In this document: positions 1 to 7,054 of the stretch, one piece after another
How positions within the stretch are numbered: position 1 is the first letter of the stretch
How the letters are laid out: the number at the start of each line of letters is the position of its first letter
Assembly: GCA_013298845.1 (NCBI GenBank)
Contig: JAAFJN010000042.1
Span: forward strand, 1-41,153
Origin: Chitinophagales bacterium
GTDB lineage: Bacteria; Bacteroidota; Bacteroidia; Chitinophagales; Saprospiraceae
Reading direction: 5' to 3'
Length of the DNA: 41,153 nt
Program-made: the position numbers and the translations under genes
The notes under the pieces: generated by a model
Seen by the model: only the letters and a program-made list of their open reading frames with translations
The model's database searches: none
Told to the model about the DNA's origin: nothing

Positions 1-68
1 TTCGGATTTTCAGCAAAAGACATTTCCCAAAAGTATGCCGCACCACTCAAGAGCCTTAAAAAATACCA

Positions 69-234
69 TGTGGCTTTGTCATTCAGAAGGAATCTATTAG
101 CATAGGATTTTGCATAAATATCACAGGCAACGTGCGTACTTAAAGCGCATGACGGTTGTTTTATCACGCTTTTCTTCCGCGCTTTTTGCCCGATATTGTA
201 ATCCCGTAGATTCCTTCTGAATGACAAAGCCACT
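69..234. repeat. MITE-like element, copy A
   Basis: This 166-base non-coding element has 27-base terminal inverted repeats (70-96 against 207-233) that read GTGGCTTTGTCATTCAGAAG inward. A second copy lies at 5743-5910 and agrees at roughly nine positions in ten by eye, including the non-palindromic middle. The size, the long terminal repeats and the lack of any reading frame fit a miniature inverted-repeat transposable element moved by a transposase elsewhere. Unlike copy B, this copy is not flanked by TA dinucleotides. Confidence 0.7.
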
Positions 235-345
235 TGTGTTGAGCGGTAGTCGAAACATAGCGTTTTTGATGGTTATTTCGTGGGCCGGGACGTATGATTT
301 CTGGTATGATAGCAGAAGTTCTTTTTCTATTTTGTGGATTGCAAC
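235..345. repeat. Degraded intergenic repeat mosaic next to MITE copy A
   Basis: This stretch holds a TGTTGAGCGGTAGTCGAAAC motif, which is also found near 5088 and 10988. It is followed by a shortened reverse-orientation copy of the repeat seen at 5656-5728 (260-320). The order of modules next to the MITE matches the order next to copy B, but inverted. I see no gene in 1-360. Confidence 0.55.
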
Positions 346-360
346 AGTGTGTTTTTTACC

Positions 361-2862
361 CTACCGCACCACTACCCCCGGTTTTTTGCCCGTTGCTTTT
401 CCCCGTTCAAACACCAATTGACCATTGACCCATACGGCGGCGATACCGCCCGACAGCGCCGTGGGGTTATCGGCCGTGGCGTTGTCCTGCACGGTGGCCG
501 GATCCAGCAACACCAGATCGGCGAAATAGCCGTTGGCCACCAGTCCGCGCCGTTGAATGCCGGTGTGTTCGGCGCTGAGGGCCGTCATTTTCTGAATGGC
601 CGTTTCCCAAGACAGCACTTTTTGTTCGCGCACGTATTTGGCCAATACCCGTGGAAAGGCGCCGTGCCCGCGCGGGTGGTTGTTGGGGGCACCATCGGAG
701 CAGATATTGGTGTGCGGCCAGGTGAGGAAGTTCACAATATCCGATTCCAGCATGGATTTACCCATAATTCCTTCCGTATTTTCTTCGGAATTGGGGTGTT
801 CGGCGTCGTAGCGTTCGGCTTCCGCGATCAGCCAAACGAGGGTTTGGGCCGAGGTTTCGCCACGCAAACGGGCCACTTCGGCCAGGGTTTTGCCTTTGTA
901 CGCGGGATTGGGTAAAAACGCCGACAACCGCGATTGCCCGGGATCAAACAACTCGCGGCAGGCAAATTCGGCGCTGGCCAGGTTGCTGTAATCGCGGTTG
1001 GGAAACAACACTTTTAACGTCGAAGACCAAAAATCGTAGGGATAACAGTCGGCGGTAATGTCAATACCCTCGGCGCGGGCGGCCTGCATGGCGGCAATAA
1101 TCCCCGCGCTCGATGACCATTTGCTTTTCATGGCTACTTTGATGTGCGACACCTGCACGGGCAGCCGGGCTTCGCGCCCGATGTGGATAATTTCGTCAAT
1201 GGCATCTTCGAGGGTGATGTCTTCGCTGCGGATATGGCTGATATAACGCCCGCCCGCCGCCCCTGCCACTTTGGCGAGTTCGAGTACTTCATTTCGGTTG
1301 GAATAAAATGCCCGCTCGTATTCCAGCCCGGAACACAAACCCAGCGACCCTTTTTCCATTTCCGAGGCCAGGCTGGCTTTCATTTTTTCGAGTTCCGCCG
1401 CGTTGGCCGGTCGGCGAAAACTGCTCATGCCCATTGCCCGGAGGCGGAGGGAGGTGTGCCCGGTGTACGAGGCCACGTTGATGGCAATGGGTTGGCGTTT
1501 TACGGCGGCATCGAGGCTGTCCATGGGTTCGCTGCTGCCGTCCTGGCCGGTGACAATGGTGGTAATGCCCTGGTTTAGCGCCGGTAAAAGGCTCGGATCG
1601 TCGTCCAAGGCCCAAAAATGGTGGCTGTGGGTATCAATAAATCCGGGGGCCAATACCAGTCCTTGTCCCTCGTACACGGGTTCATTGGGAAAAGGTGCGA
1701 GGTCGCCTATTTCCCAAATTTCGTCAGCCTTCAGGCGCACGGCAGCCGCGCGGGCGGGCGACCCGGAACCATCAATCAGCCGAATATTACGGATGAGTTG
1801 GGTGGCCGGTACCCGGATTTTTTCCCCTTTCATGAATTGTTGTCCGGCTTTAATGCCGTCCGGCGTGCTGCCGTTTGACAATACAATTAAGGTGCGTTTT
1901 TGGTCAAAATCGGTCCAAAGCAGGTTTAAAAAACCAACCCAACCGCCCGTGTGGTGGGCGCAATGGGTGCATTCATCCAACGAAAGGCCAAAACCGTAGG
2001 GATAAGTGGAGCCGTCGTTGAGCGGGGCCGGTTTTTTCATTTGGGCCAACGACGCGGGTTTTAGCAGTTTTCCGCCGTAGAGCGCTTGCGTCCACGTTAA
2101 CAGATCTTCGGCGGAAGCGTACACGTTTCCATCACCCACAATTCCGTCCAACCGTACGAGGTCGTTGGGCAGGAGTTTGCCGTTTTCGCGCCGAAATCCG
2201 TACACCCGATTTTCGGGCGATGATGCCATTTTCAGGTGATAAAAACGGGTATTTTTTAAACCCAGCGGCTGGGTTATTTTTTCGGCAAAATAATCCCCGA
2301 CGCTTTTGCCCGCGCATTTTTCAATCAAAAGACCCAGCACCACGTAACCCGTATTGCTGTACTGCCATTGAGCGCCGGGGGTAAAATCGAGCGGCGGATT
2401 TACGTCGGCCAAAATGCGCATCACCATTTGATTATCAACGGTATCCAGCGGACCAGTGTAGCGCGTACAAAGATCAAAATACTCCGGCACACCGCTGGTA
2501 TGGTTTAATAATTGGCGAACGGTAATGTCGGCGTAGGGAAACGCAGGCAGGTGTTGTTGCACTTTATCGTCGAAGCGTAATTTGCCGTTTTCCTGCAAAA
2601 GACACACCATAGCGCCCACAAACTGTTTGGAAACGGACGCCAGGTTAAAAGCCGAAGACGCCGTTAGGGGTTGCGGCTGACGTATATCGGAAATGCCGTA
2701 GTTTTTTTGAAAAACCACCCGGTCGTTTTCGGCCAACAGCACGACGCCATTGAACAAACCACGGTCGTAGAGGTACGAAAATGCGCTGTCCAAGGCGGGA
2801 ATTTGGGCGAAAACGGCGCAAGAAAAGAACAGCAAAGCACTTAAAACGGATGTTTTTTTCAT
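361..2862 (-). CDS. Exported serine hydrolase (beta-lactamase/DD-peptidase family) fused to D-aminoacylase
   Basis: This 833-residue, two-enzyme protein begins at the ATG at 2862, chosen because a Sec signal peptide ending in FAQ follows at once. Longer in-frame starts lack this. Residues about 21-345 form a class C beta-lactamase-like serine hydrolase with SVSK at 76-79, YSN at 168-170 and a later HTGG in the KTG position. Residues about 372-833 form a zinc amidohydrolase of the N-acyl-D-amino-acid deacylase type, with HSH at 412-414, later HIRSED and SHIK metal and lysine motifs, and SDGAPNNHPRGHG near the end. Family members hydrolyse D-stereospecific peptides and N-acyl-D-amino acids, so a role in salvage of D-amino-acid peptides such as wall fragments is an inference. 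It is divergent from the VanZ-like gene. A beta-lactam target is possible but less likely. Confidence 0.88.
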   Translation of the reverse strand: MKKTSVLSALLFFSCAVFAQIPALDSAFSYLYDRGLFNGVVLLAENDRVVFQKNYGISDIRQPQPLTASSAFNLASVSKQFVGAMVCLLQENGKLRFDDKVQQHLPAFPYADITVRQLLNHTSGVPEYFDLCTRYTGPLDTVDNQMVMRILADVNPPLDFTPGAQWQYSNTGYVVLGLLIEKCAGKSVGDYFAEKITQPLGLKNTRFYHLKMASSPENRVYGFRRENGKLLPNDLVRLDGIVGDGNVYASAEDLLTWTQALYGGKLLKPASLAQMKKPAPLNDGSTYPYGFGLSLDECTHCAHHTGGWVGFLNLLWTDFDQKRTLIVLSNGSTPDGIKAGQQFMKGEKIRVPATQLIRNIRLIDGSGSPARAAAVRLKADEIWEIGDLAPFPNEPVYEGQGLVLAPGFIDTHSHHFWALDDDPSLLPALNQGITTIVTGQDGSSEPMDSLDAAVKRQPIAINVASYTGHTSLRLRAMGMSSFRRPANAAELEKMKASLASEMEKGSLGLCSGLEYERAFYSNRNEVLELAKVAGAAGGRYISHIRSEDITLEDAIDEIIHIGREARLPVQVSHIKVAMKSKWSSSAGIIAAMQAARAEGIDITADCYPYDFWSSTLKVLFPNRDYSNLASAEFACRELFDPGQSRLSAFLPNPAYKGKTLAEVARLRGETSAQTLVWLIAEAERYDAEHPNSEENTEGIMGKSMLESDIVNFLTWPHTNICSDGAPNNHPRGHGAFPRVLAKYVREQKVLSWETAIQKMTALSAEHTGIQRRGLVANGYFADLVLLDPATVQDNATADNPTALSGGIAAVWVNGQLVFERGKATGKKPGVVVR

Positions 2863-2939
2863 AATCAATGATTTATGCCCCAAGAAACGAAAAAAGTATT
2901 TTGGCAGCATTTTTTTAGCGGAAGATTTCCTGCGAAGTG

Positions 2940-2947
2940 TACCTTTA
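2940..2947 (+). promoter_or_regulatory. Possible -7 box for the VanZ-like gene
   Basis: TACCTTTA differs by one base from the Bacteroidota -7 consensus TAnnTTTG and lies 23 bases before the chosen ATG. No TTTG is present at the expected -33 spacing, so support is weak. Confidence 0.3.
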
Positions 2948-2970
2948 CACCCGATTTTATCACGCCATCC

Positions 2971-3324
2971 ATGTCATTACCACCAAAAAACAAATTACTG
3001 TTGCCCTTTATCTGGTTTTTAGCCATCACTTGGTTATCCACCAAAGGCGGGGTTTCGCTGCCCGGTTTTTCGCTCATCGGGACCGATAAACTGGCCCACG
3101 CGGCGGCTTATGCCTTGTTGTCGTGGCTATTGGCCAACGCTTACGGCAGCCGGGAATTTGTGGTTCTGAGGAACATTTCGATGTTTTCGTTTGTTTATGG
3201 TGCTTTCATGGAATTTGTTCAATATACGTTTTTTCCCAACCGCTATTTCGAAATAGACGATATGCTGGCCAACGGGATTGGGGCGATATTGGGCGTATGG
3301 ATGTACCGTTTTACAAGTAAGTAA
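2971..3324 (+). CDS. VanZ-like family small membrane protein
   Basis: This 117-residue protein begins at the ATG at 2971, which gives MSLPPKNKLLLP followed by hydrophobic segments. A longer in-frame start at 2875 would add a non-membrane tail and run across the promoter region. There are about four membrane-spanning stretches. The pattern DKLAHAAAYALLSWLL followed by EFVQYTFFPNRYFEIDD and then NGIGAILG is typical of VanZ-like proteins. The founding member gives low-level teicoplanin resistance, but most homologues have no known job, and this is not evidence of resistance here. It ends 26 bases before lysS on the same strand, so the two may be cotranscribed. Confidence 0.75.
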   Translation: MSLPPKNKLLLPFIWFLAITWLSTKGGVSLPGFSLIGTDKLAHAAAYALLSWLLANAYGSREFVVLRNISMFSFVYGAFMEFVQYTFFPNRYFEIDDMLANGIGAILGVWMYRFTSK

Positions 3325-3350
3325 TTGTCTAAACATATACACACCAATCA

Positions 3351-4889
3351 ATGACAGAACAGGAACTGTTGCGCCGGGAGTCGCTTGCCAAACTCAAGGA
3401 ACTCGGCGTTGATCCATATCCGGCAGAAATGTACGAAGTGACCGGATACGCCGCCGATATTGTGGCCAATTATCAGGAAGAAGTGTTGGAAGATGGCACC
3501 AAAAATCGCCTGAACTACCAACAAGTGGCACTCGCCGGTCGGGTAATGGCTACCCGGGAGGCGGGTAAAGCCCTGTTTATGAATTTGCAGGATACCACCG
3601 GCCGGATTCAGTTGTATTTGCGCAAAGAAGAAATCAACGGTGGCGACGAAAACTCGCCCATGTTTGATACCGTGGTGAAAAAATTGCTCGATTTGGGCGA
3701 TTATATCGGGGTAAAAGGTTTTGCTTTTCGCACCAAAACCGGCGAAGTGAGTATTCACGTGCAGGAATTTAAGTTTTTGTCCAAAGCACTCCGCCCTTTA
3801 CCCATTGTAAAGCGCGACGCCGAAGGAAATATTTACGACGCTTTTACCGACCCGGAAGCGCGGTACCGTATGCGTTACGTGGATTTGACGGTCAACCCTG
3901 ATTTCCGCCAAATTTTTATCAAACGCGCCAAATTGGTGAAAACCATCCGCACTTTTTTGGATGATTTGGGCCTGTTGGAAGTGGAAACACCCATTTTGCA
4001 ACCCATTCACGGCGGTGCCGCTGCGCGGCCATTTACCACCCACCACAATACGCTGGACACGACGTTGTACATGCGAATTGCCAACGAATTGTACCTGAAA
4101 CGCTTAATTGTGGGCGGTTTCGACGGGGTGTATGAATTTGCCAAAATGTTCCGCAACGAGGGCATGGACCGCACCCACAACCCCGAATTTACGGCGTTGG
4201 AGTTTTACGTGGCGTACAAAGACTACAACTGGATGATGGATATCACGGAACAAATGCTCGAAAAAGTAGCGCGGGCACTTGATCCCGACGGCGGCAGCAC
4301 CGTGCAGGTGGGCGACCGCACCATTGAGTTTGCCGGTCCGTACCGCCGCCTCACCATGTTTGATGCCATTCAGGAGTACACGGGCATCAACGTGGAAACG
4401 GCCAGCGAAGACGAATTGCGCGCTTATTGCAAAAAAGTGCACATTGAAGTGGATAATTCGATGGGTAAAGCCAAACTGATTGACGAAATTTTTGGCGAAA
4501 AAGTGGAAGCCAGCCTCATTCAGCCCACATTCCTCATTGATTATCCGGTGGAAATGTCGCCGCTCACCAAAATACACCGCTCAAAACCGGGTTTGGTGGA
4601 GCGTTTCGAGTTGTTTGTCAACGGTAAAGAGGTGGCCAATGCCTACACCGAGTTGAACGACCCGATTGATCAACGCGAACGATTCGAGGATCAATTGCGC
4701 CTGGCCGAACGCGGCGACGAAGAAGCAATGGCCCTCGACGAAGATTTTCTCCGCGCTTTGGAGTACGGTATGCCCCCAACGGCGGGTATCGGTTTCGGTA
4801 TTGATCGCCTGACGATGTTATTTACTGGTCAACAAAGTATCCAGGAAGTGTTGTTCTTCCCGCAGATGCGGCCGGAGAAAAACGTGTAA
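3351..4889 (+). CDS. lysS: Lysyl-tRNA synthetase, class II
   Basis: This 512-residue cytoplasmic enzyme charges tRNA-Lys with lysine using ATP. An N-terminal OB-fold anticodon-binding domain spans about residues 55-150 (VALAGRVMATREAGKALFM). The class II catalytic core follows. Motif 2 is FRNEGMD at 267-273 with RTHNPEFT next to it, and motif 3 is GIGFGIDR at 479-486. The length matches bacterial LysRS, and the start at 3351 gives the usual helical N-terminus. It is a single intact housekeeping gene and is followed by a strong terminator. Confidence 0.98.
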   Translation: MTEQELLRRESLAKLKELGVDPYPAEMYEVTGYAADIVANYQEEVLEDGTKNRLNYQQVALAGRVMATREAGKALFMNLQDTTGRIQLYLRKEEINGGDENSPMFDTVVKKLLDLGDYIGVKGFAFRTKTGEVSIHVQEFKFLSKALRPLPIVKRDAEGNIYDAFTDPEARYRMRYVDLTVNPDFRQIFIKRAKLVKTIRTFLDDLGLLEVETPILQPIHGGAAARPFTTHHNTLDTTLYMRIANELYLKRLIVGGFDGVYEFAKMFRNEGMDRTHNPEFTALEFYVAYKDYNWMMDITEQMLEKVARALDPDGGSTVQVGDRTIEFAGPYRRLTMFDAIQEYTGINVETASEDELRAYCKKVHIEVDNSMGKAKLIDEIFGEKVEASLIQPTFLIDYPVEMSPLTKIHRSKPGLVERFELFVNGKEVANAYTELNDPIDQRERFEDQLRLAERGDEEAMALDEDFLRALEYGMPPTAGIGFGIDRLTMLFTGQQSIQEVLFFPQMRPEKNV

Positions 4890-4926
4890 AACACCAGCGC
4901 TTCTGTAATAAGAAATTTTTTTTTTG

Positions 4927-4965
4927 CCTCGGGACTGGCTTCGGCTGGTTTCGAGGTTTTTTTTT
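4927..4965 (+). terminator. Rho-independent terminator of lysS
   Basis: A 13-base-pair stem (4927-4939 with 4944-4956, allowing G-T pairs) is capped by a TTCG tetraloop and followed directly by nine T residues. It lies 38 bases after the lysS stop. Confidence 0.9.
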
Positions 4966-5036
4966 GAGAGATGAGTTAGGAGTGATGAGTTTTTTTAGTG
5001 ATGAGTTAGGAGTGATGAGAGATGAGTTTTTTTAAC
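4966..5036. repeat. GAGTGATGA-type simple repeat tract
   Basis: Imperfect repetitions of GATGAGTTAGGAGTGATGAG are separated by T runs. It resembles the other short-unit arrays in this window (11178 and 34420) and is non-coding. Confidence 0.6.
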
Positions 5037-5135
5037 TTCTGCTATCTGCTATCATACATCATCAATCATATATCAAAAAATCACGATGTTGAGCGATAGC
5101 CGAAACAACGGCCCAACCCACAAAATACGCTAAAA
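5034..5135. repeat. Interspersed AT-rich repeat, copy 1
   Basis: This is one of four clear copies (also 5656-5728, 6931-7008 and 10930-11038) that start with AACTTCTGCTATC. They continue through ATCATACATCATCAATCA and end with a CCCACAAAA motif. Copies 1 and 4 also carry TGTTGAGCGATAGCCGAAAC in the middle. Confidence 0.75.
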
Positions 5136-5146
5136 ATACGTACCAC

Positions 5147-5331
5147 ATCTATCATCCTGTAACCGCCGATCTTCAGTCGGCGGCCATCGTGCCTGCTCTT
5201 TTGCATCTATCATGCTGACAAACATCACATCGCCGCTGCGCGATAAGATGTGATGTTTGTCAGCATGATAGATGTGATAGTGGGTCGCATTCCAGCCCCC
5301 AGATGAATCAGGGGGTTACAGGATGTTAGAT
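5147..5331. repeat. Nested palindromic repeat block with a perfect 28-bp hairpin
   Basis: Outer arms 5147-5164 and 5314-5331 are inverted copies with one mismatch (core CATCCTGTAACC). Just inside the left arm is a 7-bp hairpin, CCGCCGA with TCGGCGG (5163-5183). Just inside the right arm is a CCCCC/GGGGG hairpin (5296-5315). In the centre, 5204-5231 and 5247-5274 form a perfect 28-base-pair stem with a 15-base loop. There is no reading frame. It looks like two REP-like modules in opposite orientation around a larger palindrome. Confidence 0.75.
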
Positions 5332-5342
5332 GTTTTTGGTGC

Positions 5343-5402
5343 TTTTTTTGCAAAAAACTTCAAAAATCAAAAATCGTACATCGGAATTCTTATATCAAAA
5401 AA
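5343..5402. repeat. Interspersed repeat, copy 1 of 2
   Basis: TTTTTTGCAAAAAACTTC is followed by a run ending in CATCGGAATTCTTATATC. The same block, slightly diverged, occurs at 10842-10902 on the same strand. Confidence 0.65.
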
Positions 5403-5430
5403 ACGCAGATTGTTTCACACGAAAATGATT

Positions 5431-5528
5431 GGACACGGATTGAACACGGATTTTCACAGATTTTTTGTTGCTTCGGAAAAGTCCAAAATCCGTATAAATC
5501 CGTGTCTAATCCGTGTAAATCCGTGTCC
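5431..5528. repeat. Inverted repeat of AATCCGTGT units
   Basis: GGACACGGATTGAACACGGA at the left and several AATCCGTGT units plus AATCCGTGTCC at the right form an imperfect long palindrome. It has no coding signal. Confidence 0.6.
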
Positions 5529-5585
5529 CTTGCATTATTTGGTACGGGTACTTACAGAGCCAATGTCTTTGGCCAGAAATCTGTA

Positions 5586-5655
5586 CCGCTCCGAGATGTC
5601 ATCCACTCCGTACCTCCGGGATGCACATCTCGCCGCTGGACGCGCTACGACGGGC
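5586..5655. repeat. GAGATGTCATCC hairpin repeat, copy 1 of 3
   Basis: A conserved block of about 65-70 bases, also at 5979-6045 and 11092-11160. GAGATGTCATCC can pair with GGATGCACATCTC with a one-base bulge, and a conserved CGCCGCTG-ACGCGC tail follows. Confidence 0.75.
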
Positions 5656-5728
5656 AAAACTTCTGCTATCTGATATCATATATCATCAATCATATATCAA
5701 AAAACCACGGCCCAGTCCACAAAATAAC
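5656..5728. repeat. Interspersed AT-rich repeat, copy 2
   Basis: This is the same family as 5034-5135 but lacks the TTGAGCGATAGCCGAAAC module. It follows a GAGATGTCATCC hairpin copy directly and precedes MITE copy B. Confidence 0.7.
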
Positions 5729-5742
5729 CATCAAAAACGTTA

Positions 5743-5910
5743 TGTGGCTTTGTCATTCAGAAGGGATCTATTGGCGTAGGATTTTGCATAAAATACCACA
5801 GGCAGCGTGCGTACTTAAAGCACATGACGGTTGTTTTATCACGCTTTTCTTTCCGAACTTTTTGCCCGATATTGTAAACCCGTAGATTCCTTCTGAATGA
5901 CAAAGCCACA
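5743..5910. repeat. MITE-like element, copy B, flanked by TA
   Basis: This 168-base element has 28-base terminal inverted repeats (5743-5770 and 5883-5910) with one mismatch and TA on both sides (5741-5742 and 5911-5912). It is the partner of 69-234. The TA flanks would fit a TA-targeting transposase of the IS630/Tc1-mariner type. Because CGTTA/TAACG also continues the inverted repeat for three more bases, the TA could instead be part of a longer terminus. Confidence 0.72.
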
Positions 5911-5978
5911 TAACGGTTTTGATGTTTTTTGGGTGATTTTGGCCGCTTTTTCGGACAAATATTCGGTCTAAGGTTATT

Positions 5979-6045
5979 CTGCTCTGAGATGTCATCCAAT
6001 CCGTTCCTCCGGGATGTACATCTCGCCGCTGTACGCGCGATGGGC
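5979..6045. repeat. GAGATGTCATCC hairpin repeat, copy 2 of 3
   Basis: This is the same conserved block as 5586-5655. A further small hairpin (GCTTCAAA with TTTGAAGC, 6044-6067) follows between this repeat and the stop of the minus-strand gene at 6083. That hairpin has no T run and so is not a convincing terminator. Confidence 0.75.
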
Positions 6046-6082
6046 TTCAAAAATGGGCCTTTGAAGCAAAATGCGCAGTCTA

Positions 6083-6778
6083 TTAATTTGTGACCAACAA
6101 CACTTTATCAATCCGCCGAATCAACTTTTTGGAATTATCCGCCGCAAGGTGGAGACATTTTACGGCCTCTTTTTTGTAACACATATTGGTCAGCAGCAGG
6201 TGCCTTAACTTGGGTGTTTTCAGGTATTTTATTTTCTCCGGGTTAGAAACCATGTTAAACGTATCAATAACAACGGGAAAATAATTGCTCATTTCGGGGA
6301 TAAGGTGGGACATGGTGTGGAGTTTATCAATTTCGCACCACTCTTTTACGTAGGGAATCAGGCTGGTGTAATGCCCCAAAATCATTTTTTTCAGGGTATC
6401 GTCCTGGATCAAACTCGTTCTTCCGGTTTGTTTGATTTCTTCGTAAATGGTTTGGTTCACCGGGCATCCGGTATAACTGGCGGCCATATCAATAAAAAAA
6501 CTAACACTGTCGGTGATATTGGGATTCAATTCGATCAACCGGTTGATGCCGTTGATCATGTTTTCGCCCATTTGTGCGGTACCTTCTTGAAACAGGGAAT
6601 CCTGGGCGAGGTTTTCTTTCAGGTTGAGCAAAATTTTTCGCTCCGTTTCCCGGTCATTCCGGTCATTTTTCCATTCTTCGAACCAAAAAGAAATGGAAAT
6701 CCCCAAAACAATGGCGATGATTTTTTGAACGTATTCTTTAAAAATTTCCTTAAAAATAGATGGGTGCTGCTCTGACAT
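6083..6778 (-). CDS. Membrane-anchored protein of unknown function (DUF6090-like layout)
   Basis: A 231-residue protein with a short charged N-terminus, one predicted membrane helix (about residues 18-34, IIAIVLGISISFWFEEW) and then a soluble, helix-rich region. The layout of a helix ending in a WFEEWKNDR-type boundary followed by RETERKILLNLKENL recalls DUF6090-type Bacteroidota proteins. I cannot confirm membership, and no catalytic motif is visible. It is flanked by repeat-rich DNA on both sides and so is probably transcribed alone. The start at 6778 is the only methionine before the membrane helix. Confidence 0.7.
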   Translation of the reverse strand: MSEQHPSIFKEIFKEYVQKIIAIVLGISISFWFEEWKNDRNDRETERKILLNLKENLAQDSLFQEGTAQMGENMINGINRLIELNPNITDSVSFFIDMAASYTGCPVNQTIYEEIKQTGRTSLIQDDTLKKMILGHYTSLIPYVKEWCEIDKLHTMSHLIPEMSNYFPVVIDTFNMVSNPEKIKYLKTPKLRHLLLTNMCYKKEAVKCLHLAADNSKKLIRRIDKVLLVTN

Positions 6779-7054
6779 GGTTTGTTTTTTACAAAAGTGG
6801 TACGTTAAGTGCGCTAAGGTAAAGCAAGCGCCGCTTTATGATTCGATTTTTGGTTCAAAAAAGCGTACATGGTCTGAATCAGGATTTTCAGGATTTTAGG
6901 ATTTACGGGATTTTTTTGGTGTTTTTTGCCAAAAAACTTCTGCTATCAGATATCATACATCATCAATCACATATCAAAAAAAACACACTCGCCCGACCCA
7001 CAAAACACAAAAAAATCCTTCTCATCCTTTAAAATCAAGAAAATCCTGATACTA
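6779..7054. repeat. Intergenic repeats between two minus-strand genes
   Basis: This stretch holds copy 3 of the AACTTCTGCTATC repeat (6931-7008). It also holds an inverted pair of AATCAGGATTTTCAGGATT-like sequence (about 6877-6900) and AAAATCAAGAAAATCCTGAT (about 7028-7050). I see no gene. Confidence 0.6.

Noticed and set aside
334-915. 193-codon plus-strand frame opposite the D-aminoacylase part
   Set aside because: It is antisense to a conserved enzyme with intact motifs, and its composition (His/Gly/Phe-rich) is typical of shadow frames.
5323-6050. Short frames (up to 127 codons) in the repeat region
   Set aside because: They run across repeat boundaries and the MITE and contain no recognisable domain.
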